From the NCBI GenBank assembly GCA_032717465.1, contig CM064653.1, positions 37,244,603-37,308,602 of the forward strand: DNA of 64,000 nt, written 5' to 3'. Of the stretch, positions 35,169 through 45,519 are shown piece after piece. The stretch is from Coenobita brevimanus. Taxonomy: Eukaryota; Arthropoda; Malacostraca; Decapoda; Coenobitidae. A program made the translations under genes and the position numbers. How positions within the stretch are numbered: position 1 is the first letter of the stretch; each line of letters opens with the position of its first letter. The notes beneath the pieces are model-generated. The model was not told the origin of the DNA. It was given only the letters and a program-made list of their open reading frames with translations, and did no database searches.

Positions 35169-36610
35169 CAGTACCCTCGCATCCAGCACGTGTTAGTCCA
35201 GCACGATTCGAGTCCAGCACGGTGAGCAATTAATTAGTATTATTTAATACGATTTAATTACTGGAACACGAGTGTGTTAGCATAACACGCACAGAGCTCC
35301 AAGAAGTGGGCCAAATCCGCAGAGTTCACTGTAGCACGATTCCCCCCGGTCCAACACGGCCATACTGGACATTCCCATGATGATGATAGCCAATGAAAAA
35401 CTTCTGATCAAGTAGCCTTCCCTGCCCGCTATCGTGACGTGATCGTGATGCCACCCAATTAAAAACGCTTCTGGTGTCACGTGATGTTTTGTTTACATTT
35501 CTCCCGCCACAGAGCCACTCAGTCGCATAATTGCATTGGAAGGTGCTTTTTTCTTGCTGCATTTTCTGCCCTTGTTACTGCATTTTACCCTGCTCACGAT
35601 GCCTAGGAAGCCTTCTGAGAACCCCAAGAAGCGTCGGCACCTCCCTCAGGCCACCAAGCTAGAAAGCATCGAGAGGAAGAAGAAAGGGGAGAGGAAAGTT
35701 GACATTGCCAAGGCCTACGACATGAATGAAGCCAAAATGATCATAATAAAAAACTAAGACAAGATCCTGGCAGCCGAAGGCTATCACAAGGCACTTCATA
35801 CCAGGTTTGCCGAGGATACGATGGTAAATTGGAACGGTAACGTGGTAAAATTGCCAACGATACCACGGGCAATTGGAATTCATCTGGATGGATTCCTGCC
35901 GAGATACGACGGGCATAACAGTGTGACCAAAACCCAGGCGACTCGACAGAGAATGTATCGTACTACAGCATTGAACATTTAGCCTGACAATGAATACATA
36001 TTAATATTTTAGAATAAACATCAATCGTTTTGAAACCCTTCTCATCGGCGTGCGTACCAGTTTATAAACAAAGTTGCTTCTCCTTATTATCTACCAAGTC
36101 AGCGACAGCGATCACTTTCCACAGTCACGAGACGGGGCTCTGGCAACAGTGTGAGAAGCATGCACTTTCCCGAGGATTACAGTGCTAGGACAGGCAGAAG
36201 CAGGACCTTCCATGGCTGTGGACGAAGATAGTGATTCTGAGTGTGATTTCGAAGGATTTATGAGGGAGGTTGAGGAGGAGCAACAGCCATTACCCGCTAG
36301 TGACGCCAGCAGCCATCCTCCAGGGACCCAGTAGGACTAACTACAGCCTTGGATACCACCTTCCATTCCCAGCAAGCCCACCAACACTATCCTAAAAGGT
36401 TAGTTATCATTCACAGCACAGTACCATTTATTATAATTACAATAGTACCAATATATGTATAGGTATATGGTAGGTATTTAGGGTGACTTTTCCGAGGGTT
36501 GCTGACATAATTCATTTTTCCCCATAAGCTCTATTGTTAGTCCAACACGTTTTTGGTCCAACACGTGACCTATGCATGACAATATTACCATGCTGGACGT
36601 GCGGGTACTG
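35169..36610 (+). mobile_element. pogo/Tigger-type deletion derivative, complete ends
   Basis: The ends CAGTACCCTCGCATCCAGCA (left) and CAGTACCCGCACGTCCAGCA (right, inverted) match at 16 of 20 bases and are flanked by TA on both sides. Total length is 1442 bp. Subterminal TCCAGCACG/TCCAACACG motifs repeat near both ends (35180-35350 and 36540-36570). It keeps the start and end of a transposase gene but not the middle. A similar left end occurs at 44473. Confidence 0.8.
35599..36334 (+). pseudogene. Tigger/CENP-B-like transposase, catalytic core deleted
   Basis: The start, MPRKPSENPKKRRHLPQATK then LESIERKKKGERKVDIAKAY, is the N-terminal psq-type helix-turn-helix of a Tigger transposase. A stop follows at 35755-35757 after KMIIIKN, and a further 60 readable codons match neither domain. 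Near the end, about 36190-36334, an acidic tail (VDEDSDSECDFEGFMREVEE) ends at TAG. The DDE/D core of about 200 residues is missing. Inactive by deletion. Confidence 0.65.
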
Positions 36611-36612
36611 TA

Positions 36613-36741
36613 CTTTGTTAATAGTCAAATGAGACTCCTTGTTTACTAGTGAAAGTCTCCTTGGTTATTAGTCAAACTGAGCCTCCTTCATTATTAGTCA
36701 GAGTATCCTAGGTTACTAGTCAAATGAGTCTCCTTGGTTAC
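36613..36741. repeat. Satellite, inverted orientation, third locus
   Basis: Four units of GTCTCCTTGGTTACTAGTCA type, the same core as 31616-31740 and the inverse of 29271-29705. One more half unit (GTCAAACTGGTC) follows the TIR element at 37655, showing that the element inserted into the array. Confidence 0.8.
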
Positions 36742-36743
36742 TA

Positions 36744-37652
36744 TAGTAGGACTTGCCTAAATATGCGGCTGTGGTGTGTCCCGCACCTGTGTACAGTGTT
36801 GCCACGTTTTCTATACCGTATCTCTCTCTCTCTCTCTCTCCTGGCAGGAGATGTGAGCCACCCTGAGTACTTTTGATTCTTTTATAAGTTATTTATAATT
36901 GTGCTTTCATTTGTTAATTTCGTTTTGTTATATTTAGTGACATTTATCATTTTTTGTATATGGCGACAAATGACCTGCTATTGCATTACCATGATTGATT
37001 TTCATTCATTCATTCCCTTTCTCCTTCCCCCCTCGCGAGTGAATGTTTTTTTTTTTACTTCGGTATTGGCATATGTCTACTATTTTGTCCTACATATTAG
37101 CTTATGATTATAAATGTGATTATTCCTCACCCTTAAAATTACGGTAAAAGCCAGTAAATGTGAGCATTTTTCACTAGCAACACCTGTGCAAGCTATGCTT
37201 GGGTCTATGGAGGTACGTACTTTACCTTAGGCCAGACTGGGTGTGTCTGTGTTGCCACACAAGAATTATATGAATTATTTCTTTTACTTTGGATATTGGA
37301 ATATTTCTTCTTTTTTCAGACTCATTATCTTATATCTATAACTGTGATATTATTCCCCACCCAAAAACTACACTAAAAACCATTAAAAGTGACTACAATT
37401 TCTTTTAGCAACACTGTACAATATGTTTGCCATGTTTCTGTGTTACTGTATAAATATTTTATGCATAATAAGATTACTGTTGATTCATCCATCTAAATAC
37501 ACAAGTGTAAGTTTTATTCATCTGAATTTATCGTATTCGTTATGCCTTGTACATAAATAGCTTCCGTTTCACATCGCAAGTTGGGGAAACATGGCACCAT
37601 TGTACACAGGTGTGGGCCACACCAAAGCCACAAATTTAGGCGAGTCCTACTA
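36744..37652. mobile_element. TA-target TIR element (TAGTAGGAC ends)
   Basis: The left end TAGTAGGACTTGCCTAAATA and inverted right end TAGTAGGACTCGCCTAAATT are similar for at least 65 bases, with CCGCACCTGTGTACAGTG against CCACACCTGTGTACAATG further in. TA flanks both sides within a satellite unit, and neighbouring satellite units show the unoccupied GGTTACTAGTCAAA site. It is 909 bp with no transposase. The interior has a degenerate duplication of about 235 bp (TAGCAACAC...GTGTTGCCA motifs around 37060-37440). Confidence 0.7.
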
Positions 37653-38258
37653 TAGTCAAACTGGTCTTTTTGCTGTGAATACATAATCAATGTACACAGT
37701 ATAAATGCACATCAAACTGATATACATGAAGAAAAAATGAAGAAAATAAAACAAAAACGAATACAGTACAATAATAATAATAGTAGTAGTAGCAGTAGTA
37801 GCTGTAATAATAATAATAATAATAATAATATAGTAAACTCTCAACCATGCATTGTAAGTCATCCAGGCCTTTCACTGAATGAAGCTAAACATTGGATATT
37901 GCACAGCATTGCCATCACCATCAGCTCAACATTTGGTGTTATGCCGGACATTGTGGTACCGGCACTATCCATCTCAACCCTGTATCCTAAAAACTTTGCC
38001 ACGAGTACAAGTACGAAGCCTTCAGTGCTTGGGCATGGAGTGGCAGGGGACGTCTGGTGGAGCTCCAGTGAGGCCTCTGGCTGGAGATGGGGGGAGGGAC
38101 CTCTGGTGGTGGTGCCTGGCTTGGGTGAAGAAGTGGCTGTGGTGGTGCCTGGTTGCGGTAAACAACATCAATGTGAGGAAGTAGTGGACTGGGGTGACAG
38201 AGGCCAGTACAAGGAGGTCGAGGGCCGGGGCTACAGGGGACGTTGCAAGAAGGTCTAT
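37653..38258. other. Microsatellite and unassigned sequence
   Basis: A (AAT)n/(TAG)n block lies at about 37770-37830. The GC-richer stretch 38000-38258 has long open frames on both strands but no recognisable domain. On the minus strand it continues past the C-terminus of a Tigger transposase and is probably its 3' flank. Confidence 0.5.
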
Positions 38259-39400
38259 CTATGGAGTGTCAGGTGCCATGGGCCAGAAACAGTATGTGAT
38301 GGAAGCCTGCCTGGGTATCCTTCTCAACTGCAGTTCTGTCACATTCTCACAGCCCTGTAGGTACGTGGCTGTGGCATCGGCAAAGATGGGCTGCTGATTA
38401 CGGTGCTCACAGTAGTCCAGAAGGAAGTCCATTGCATCACGAACCTGCTGGAGCCTCAGGATCTCTGCCACTTTGATGTCATCATCGTCCTCCTCCACTT
38501 CACGCTCTGTGCTCCCAGCAGTCACAGACTCCACAATTTCCCTGTTGGACAGAGTCTGGTGCACAGGGTTTCCCTTGTCCACTTCCAACCAGTAGTGGAT
38601 CGTGTTCTCAGTCACCTGTTCTGCTGCTGTTTCCATACACCAGTCAAAAAGTGCTGTGCTTCAACGCCAGTAAAGTCAGCAATGGTCTCGTTCACCCTTG
38701 AATAGCTTGTTCCAACCATGCTCAAGTGTGAGTGCAGAGTTCCCTCCAAGCTTGTGCCCAGTTGTTGATTGCAGACTTGAGGGAATACCGCTTGAGGTTG
38801 CCAAGGTCCTCTCCCCTCTACTGTCCATGCCTTGGGCTGCCTCCTCCTCCTCCAGCACAACCATTGTGTCTTCCATAAACCTCTTCCTGTACAGCCACTT
38901 TGTTGCTGCCATAATACCCTGGTCCATGGGCTGCACAATGGAGGCCGAGTTAGGGGGCAAGAACATGACCCTAATATCACCTCCATCTCCAACCAACTCC
39001 ATCTCAGAAGGATGAGCAGGAGTGTTGCCAAGGAGCAGTAGAGCCTGCATTTGGTGATGGGCAAGGCCAAGACTCTGATAATGGATAATCTCCACAGCAT
39101 GATTATAGAACCAGTCTTTGAAGATCTTGGCTATAAACCAAGCTTTCAGTGAGTGGAAAGATATCCCTGGGAGATGATCCATTAACCCCCGGAGACAGCG
39201 TAGCTGTTTGGCGCCCCACCACAACAGGTTTCAGACAATGGGAACCTGTTTCACTGGCACAACACAAAACAGGGACGCACTGTTTGCTCACCTTAAGACC
39301 AGGAATGATTTCTTCTCGTCAGCCAGGGTATAAACCAGGACTGACCTTAGAACAAACCAGTTTCAAGAGCAATGGCCTGTTAAGTGAAGGAGGAATTAAG
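38259..39400 (-). pseudogene. Tigger-like transposase pseudogene
   Basis: Minus-strand pieces in order: SKQCVPVLCCASETGSHCLK (39291 down), AKIFKDWFYNHAV, ALLLLGNTPAHP, FLPPNSASIVQPMDQGIMAA and a C-terminal tail ending LRRIPRQASITYCFWPMAP (about 38270). These are the DDE/D domain and C-terminus of a Tigger transposase. The second catalytic Asp of LLLDNAPAHP is Gly here (GGT), and frames change near 38630 and 39100. The N-terminal DNA-binding domain is missing or beyond recognition, and no inverted termini were found. Confidence 0.75.
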
Positions 39401-39545
39401 AAGCCACCTCATTACCATTAATATCCTGTGTCCCTGTTGCTGGGAGAAAAAAAGAAAAAAAATAGTGAGTATTGTCGGAAGGTAAGGAAGTTCCCTAATT
39501 CTTTTAGGGCTAATTTTCATCTCCTGCCTCTATCTTGCTGTGTGT

Positions 39546-40457
39546 TTTTACTGATACCTAATTGTTCTTACCTAATTGTATCTTTACAGGAATGAGTCAA
39601 GCTTGTACTGTTCCGTGTATTAAATCATTTTTATAATACATATCCCTGAATTTATGAATAGTATTGGTGCACACTACTTCATTTGGTAGTGCATTCCACT
39701 GATCAATTGCCCTATTTGGGAAAATGAATTTCCTTGTGTGTTTATCACCTCTCTTTTCATGCAAATTTTGCAATGTCCTCTTGCTGATGCTTCACCATAT
39801 GAAATATATTCATTTATGTCTATTTTCTCTCTCCCTGATATGCATTTATATAGCATAATCATGTCTCCTCTTCTCCTCCTCTCCTGCAGTGTTGGTAGAT
39901 TCAGTTTGTCTAGTCTTTCTTCATAGCTTAGATCCCTTAAGCTTGGTACCCATCTTATGGCTGCCCTTTGTACTCTTTCAATCTTCTCTATGGGGTTTCT
40001 GAGATGAGGATTCCAGACTACTGATGCATACTCCATGGTTGGTCTGATGAACGATGTTATCTTTCTCAGCCATGTCTTCATTTATATATGTGAATGTGAT
40101 TCTCATATTAGCAAGCAATGTTCCATACCGTCTCACTGATGTGATCATCTGCAGATAGTCTGTTATTGACTATTACTCCTAGGTCCTCCTCCCTTTCTGA
40201 TATGTGTAGGGTTGATCATCCTAACTTAAAATCCCAATCTGGTCTTTTCTCACTTTTACCAAATTTAATTATGTGACACTTATCCACATTAAATTCCATT
40301 TGCCATTTATTGCTCCATTCATAAAGCTTGTTCAATTCCTCTTGCAGCTTTTTGCAAGAATCTGTGTAAGTAATTTTCCTCTGAATTTTTGCATCATCTG
40401 CAAACATATTTAGATAACTTCCATTTCCAATGTTACTGTCTATATCATTTATATATA
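39546..40457 (-). mobile_element. CR1/L2-group LINE, 3' part
   Basis: The minus strand encodes the end of an RT: GSYLNMFADDAKI (about 40400), WSNKWQMEFNVDKCHIIKFG, SFIRPTMEYASVVWNPHL, IERVQRAAIRWVPSLRDLSY and LPTLQERRRRGDMIMLYKC. There is no RNase H. The 3' end near 39546 has a duplicated ACCTAATTGTTCTT. The element is interrupted at TA 40456-40457 by a TIR transposon and resumes at 43596. Confidence 0.75.
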
Positions 40458-40938
40458 CACACTCGACCCTCAATCTGCCGGACTAAAAGGGGGGTAGACC
40501 AGTCCGGGAATGGCAAAAGTCCGGCCCCACATACCATTTCCCGGACTATTACCATACTTTGTCCGAATTCTCCAATATTGTCTGGCAATTATTCCGATAA
40601 TCTAGAGCATTTGGAATGTAGGCTACCTATACCAACATAACTAACATACACAGTACATAAAATAATAACACTGATGCAATAACAATAATAATAACTGACA
40701 CAATAGCTGTATTTTGCTAGCTACAACTCCAAGAATGGTTGTTTAGACAGTTGTTGACGAGAATGTGGAGGCTATGATAGATGAGATCAAAAAGCTGAGG
40801 AAAAAGAGGAAAATGAGCAAGGAATGGAGCACCACAAGGTCAGCCAACCACTAATCAGTTGACCAAGATACAAACACACAATCTAGGACCAAATCAGCAA
40901 TTTTAATTAGAAAATATTTTAATATTTATCACCATATA

Positions 40939-42251
40939 CGAGGTGTGTCAGAAAAGTTCCAGGACTGCTGTCACAAAAGATATATTTCAAATCCAAACCA
41001 CAAACTATGAGTTGTCCCCTTCGAAGTAATCCCCCTGGAGTTTAATGCACTTTCCCATCCTTCTCTGCCATGCCTCCATGCACTCCTGGAAGGATTCTTC
41101 CGGGATCCTCCGCAGCTCTGTCATCACGGCCATCTTGATGTCTTCCACGTCTTCAAAACGGGTCCCCTTGATGACCCCCTTGAGCTTGGGAAAGAGGAAA
41201 AAATCACACGGAGCCAGGTCGGGCAAGTAGGGAGGTTGCTCCAGCACGGCGATGTTCCTCTCGGCCAGGAACTGTCGGATGCTCAGGGCACTGTGAGAAG
41301 GCACATTGTCATGGTGAAGCAGCCACGAGTTGTCCTGCCACAACTCTCGCCTCTTCTCGTGCACTGAACGAAGCAAACGCCACAGGATCTCTTTGTAGGC
41401 ATGCTGGTTAATCGTCTGACCCTGTGGCAAGAACTCAGTGTGGACGATGCTCCTCACATCGAAGAATGCAATCAACATGACTTTGACTTTGGACTTCAAC
41501 TGTCTTGCTTTCTTTGGCCTTGGCGACATCGAACTCTTCCACTGAAGGCTCTGGCGTTTGGTCTCCAGGTCATAATCGAAGATCCATGACTCATCAACGG
41601 TGATGACTCTCCCTAGCAAGGCTGGTTCGGTTTCAAGACGCTCGAGGATGTCCTGACACACCTGCATGCGCCGATCCTTCTGGTCATCATTCAGCAGCTT
41701 CGGCACCATCTTTGCGCAGACTTTCCGCATACCCAAATCTTCAGTGATAATCTTCCAGACATGTCCCGGTTCATGCCCAGCTCATTTGCAATCAGTCGAA
41801 CAGTCAACCAACGATCGCCATGCACAATCTGCCTGACACGCTCAACGTTGGCCTCAGTCCTGCTCGTTGAAGGCCTTCCGCTCCTGGGGTCGTCTTCCAC
41901 GTCCTCGCGTCCCTGTTTGAACCTCTTGTACCACTCAACAACACGTGAAGGTGACATCGTCTCATCTCCGTACACTTGCCGCAGCATTCCCAGTGCTTCA
42001 GACGGAGTTTTCCCCAACCAGACCAGAAACTTCAGGTTGGTTCGTTGCTCTGTGCTCATCGCTTGACGACCTGAAACAGAGGACATGTACACAAAAGCAT
42101 GTGAAAAAAAAGATCAGCGGCTGCAGAGAGCTGAGATCACAGTCATATACTCCCTGGATATTATGTCACACGGTGACGCAACCCGCTAATCCCTCTCCCA
42201 GTCATAGCTCACACAGCACACTCAGTCCTGGAATTTTTCTGACACACCTTG
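40939..42251 (-). mobile_element. mariner transposon, complete ends
   Basis: A 1313-bp element. The ends CGAGGTGTGTCAGAAAAGTT (left) and CAAGGTGTGTCAGAAAAATT (right, inverted) match at 27 of 29 bases. TA flanks both sides, and the empty site exists in the neighbouring tandem unit at about 42630. One transposase gene fills it. Size, TA target and the DD34D core identify the mariner family. Confidence 0.9.
41005..42092 (-). pseudogene. mariner transposase (DD34D), one frameshift
   Basis: The N-terminal frame (42092 down) starts near MSSVSGRQAMSTEQRTNLKF and holds the first helix-turn-helix, the GRPSTSRTEANVERV linker and WLTVRLIANELGMN. The second frame (to the stop at 41005) gives EDLGMRKVCAKMVPKLLNDD and the catalytic core: Asp in ITVDESWIFDYD, Asp in LLHHDNVPSHSA and Asp in YLPDLAPCDFFLFPKLK, so all three metal ligands are kept. 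One base appears to be missing near 41756, between GMNRD and WKII. It is otherwise full length at about 350 codons, so inactivation looks recent. Confidence 0.85.
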
Positions 42252-43595
42252 TAGGTTTGCACACCTAATTATTTGAAATTGTCAAAAATTTTTGCTCAAT
42301 TTAATTATTAACAGAAAATCAGGATTCAGAGCAAAAATTTCTTAAAGTTAGCGTAAGTGTTTTCCCACTAGCCTAACAATTCGCCTTAACGGACTTTTGT
42401 TTTGTAGTAAATATCGATTTACAATGCAGATACATTTTTTTGTACTCAAAATAAATATTTATACAAAACAGTAGTCTGTCAAGGCGTCCTGATGATCTGA
42501 AGGGGAAATATCTGCTAACATTGGCCAACCACTAATCAGTTGATCAAGATACAATCATCGAATGTGATCTCGATCTAGGACAGAATCGGCAATTTTAATT
42601 AGAAAATATTTTAATCTTTATCACCATATAGGTTTGCACACCTAATTATTTGAAATTCAGTCAGAAGTTTGTGCTTAATTTAATTATTAATAGAAAATCA
42701 GGATTCAGAGTGAAAATTTCGTAAAGACAGCAGAAGTGTTTTGCCTCTAGCCTAACAACTCACCTTGACGGACTTTTGTTTTGGATAAATATTGATTTAC
42801 AATGCATATATATTTCTTTTTTCTCAAAATATTTATGCAAAATAGAAGTCTGTCAAGGTTTGCTGAAGATCTGAAGGAGGAATATCTGCTAACACTGGCC
42901 AACCACTCATCAGCTGACTGAGATATAAACACTGACAATCTGAAGGGGAAATATCTGCTAACATGCATTCTAACTCTGAAACCTAATTTTTTAATTAAGT
43001 TATATTATGTAAAATTTTTGAAGTATATTTCAGATAATTAGGTGTGTTTGAGCCACTGTGGCGAAAAAAAAAATATATATTTTCCAGTAAAAAGTGCCGA
43101 TTTGATATTTAGTCACACAGAGTCAGGTGCGCTAAGTGAGTAGGAATGGATCCCACTGACTTTATCCGTAAAAAAATATATATTTTTTTTATTACCTACG
43201 AATATTATTGTGTCCAAGCCTTCCTTAAACTTTACTGTTATGCAATACACTATTTATAGTGGCATTTGAGAATGGTAAGAGACAAATGGGATATTGCCAC
43301 GAATTAGGAGCTGGTGGCATGAAGCAGGTTGGTGGTCAAGACGCGTTTCATGTATGAAAATAATTTCATGTGTGTTACAAATGGCCTTTTTCAAGTCAAA
43401 ACCTTGCTAAAATTATAGTGTGTTGTGCAGCAGACTGCTTATAGTTTTATATGAGAGAATAATGGCCGGACTTTTGTTCAGAATCCCAGACTTGTACGGG
43501 CATTTGTCTGGCATTTGCTAATATTGTCCGGCCTCAGCCCGTGTCTGGGAAATCCAAAATCCAGGAAACGGGTCCGCCAAATCGAGGGTCGAATG

Positions 43596-44472
43596 TACTA
43601 AAAACATAACTGGTGCCAGCACTGAGCCCTGTGGCACTCTGCTGGTCACTTCCCTCCATGATGAGTGATTTCCCCTTAATATTGTTCTCATTTCCCTTTT
43701 TCTGATAAAATCCTGCATCCAACAGTACAGATTGCTCTGGATACCTCCTTGATGGTACAGTTTCCATATAAGTCTTTGGTGCAGTACTCTGTCAAATGCT
43801 TTCTTAAAATCTACATAGATACTGTCCACCCATCCTTCTCTTTTCTGTTATGTCCTGTAACTCTACTATAGTAGCTTTACAGATTAGTAACACATGATTT
43901 TCCCTTCCTAAAACCGAACTGCCTCTTATAATATCGTGTTCTAGATGTTTTACCCAAACTTTCCTTACCAGCTTTTCTAGTATCTTGCTTCAACACTGGT
44001 CAGTGATATTGGTCGGTAGTTGACTGGATTTTGTCAATTCCTTTTCTTGAATAGGGGAACAATGTTTGGTTTCTTCCAAATGTCATGTAGTTTTACCTTG
44101 ACCTAAGGATTCCTTAAATATTGAATACAGTGGTCTGCTTAGCTCATCTGCACATTCATGTAGCACCCAACCTGAAATTCCATTAGGACCATTTGCTTTT
44201 CCTTTGTCCAATTTATGTAACTCTTCCTGTACTTCTTTTTCTGATATTTGTATATCTGGTAATACGTGTGGGCATGCATATTCCATATCATCTCTCAAAA
44301 TTTCTTTCCTTTGAAAAAACTGATTGAAAGTTTTTATTTAGGGTTTCACAAATATCTTTCTCCTGTGTATAGATGATCCCCTCATCCGTAATGGACTGTA
44401 TTTTATCTTTAACTTTGGTTTTGCTTTGGATATAGCTGTAAAAAAGCATTGGTTGATCACTACTTTTATTTA
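43596..44472 (-). mobile_element. CR1/L2-group LINE, 5' part of the fragment
   Basis: Continuation of the LINE at 39546-40457. Upstream to downstream on the minus strand: YIQSKTKVKDKIQSI (about 44430), ISEKEVQEELHKLDKGKANG, GISGWVLHECADEL, YVDFKKAFDRVLHQRLIWKL and VPQGSVLAPVMFLV. Stops and frame changes occur near 43830-44080. It is cut at 44472 by a Tigger-type terminus, so the endonuclease is absent. Confidence 0.75.
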
Positions 44473-44878
44473 CAGTACCCTTGCGTCCAGTACGGTATTT
44501 TTGTCATACAGTACTACCTTACTGGACAAAATCTGTACTGGACAAATAACAGACCCAATGGGAAAAATGAATGATGTCAGACAAGCCTTGAAAAAGTCCC
44601 CCCAAATTTCAACTGAACTACATTTTGACACAACTAAGATTTTACCAACCTTTAAGGTGTGTGGTGATGGGCTTGGATTGATTGATTAATTTATAAGGGG
44701 TTTGGCACAGCAGTGTCTGGCACTGCAGCTGCAAGGCTATTCAGCGTCGTCAATGGTGTAAGTGTAGAAAAAACAATGAACCCGGAAAACCGGAAGACTG
44801 TCTCACAAGATTAGCCCTCCAGCTCTCAAGGTTCAAAGTTAACAAATTACCCTCAAATATGAGGATCTGAATATACTG
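44473..44878. mobile_element. Probable pogo/Tigger-type short derivative
   Basis: The left end CAGTACCCTTGCGTCCAGTA closely matches the terminus at 35169 and is preceded by TA (44471-44472). A possible right end ...TATACTG-TA lies at 44878-44880 but matches only in the first five bases. It sits exactly between a CR1/L2 LINE and the 3' end of an I-group LINE. No usable ORF. Confidence 0.45.
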
Positions 44879-45519
44879 TAATAATTATATTAAATGAAAC
44901 AAGCCGATTGATTTCAGAAACTCGACTAGTTTCTTTACTGGTGCATCATTACCAAGGCACCCCTTCCAAACCACAGAGCCTATGCTCGTGGACAAACCAG
45001 CACAATCTGCCAAAATATGCCTCACAGATTGAGGCATCTGACAAGTTTGCCAAATTGGGGGCACTTGCCCTACGCCAGTGGTTAACAAAAACTTATGAGT
45101 AATTTACGTATGTCCAATCCTCAAACGCCTCATTACGATACCAGTCCTCCGGTCAGGGTGATTAGCGGATGACCAAGGAGCAACTGATGTATGAATAGAT
45201 CTTAACTTTGCATTAGTCACCAGGGATGATCATGATGACTGCCACTTTGAGTGATTATACGCTCGAAGTTTTGGCTTAAGTCGCAGGGGGGAATACTACC
45301 TGGCTCACATGCATTTAAATTACAAGCCTGTTTTGCAGCTCGATCTACAAGCTCGTTCTGCTTGATGCCAACATAGGCTGGCACCCAGCAGAACCAGATA
45401 TACTTATAACGAGCCACCAGACAGGTCAACCAATACTGAATTTCCAGGACTACAGGATGAGTAGGGGCAAAACTCTTCACAGAGGCAACGGCACTTTGAG
45501 AGTCAGTACAAAGCACATA

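Larger units (their letters stand above)
40843..42960. repeat. ~370-bp tandem repeat, interrupted by mariner
   Basis: Units begin GCCAACCACTAATCAGTTGA at 40843, 42524 and (diverged) 42898. They contain AATCAGGATTCAGAG, CGGACTTTTGTTTTG and CTGAAGGGGAAATATCTGCT. Spacing is 366 bp (mariner removed) and 374 bp. The second unit carries the intact mariner target CACCATATAGGTTTGCAC. Confidence 0.85.
40458..43595. mobile_element. pogo-like TIR element (holds a mariner)
   Basis: The left end CACACTCGACCCTCAATCTG and inverted right end CATTCGACCCTCGATTTGGC are followed by CCGGAC/CGGACC. TA flanks both sides. Removing the insert joins the LINE reading frame across the junction as ...FLV-YINDID..., confirming the boundaries. 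It is 3138 bp including a 1313-bp mariner. The rest is AT-rich, with a tandem repeat of about 370 bp and a short basic coding remnant near 40740-40850 (KKLRKKRKMSKEW). It has no transposase of its own. Confidence 0.7.

Noticed and set aside
37737..38360. 207-codon frame as a host gene
   Set aside because: It starts in an (AAT)/(TAG) microsatellite, then reads Gly/Val-rich sequence antisense to the 3' flank and C-terminus of a Tigger pseudogene; no domain.
45100..45130. AATGAGGCGTTTGAGG as a third GAGGC-type transposon end
   Set aside because: It encodes the MRRLRIGHTY-type motif of the I-group LINE C-terminus at the expected place; the resemblance to the TIR is chance.
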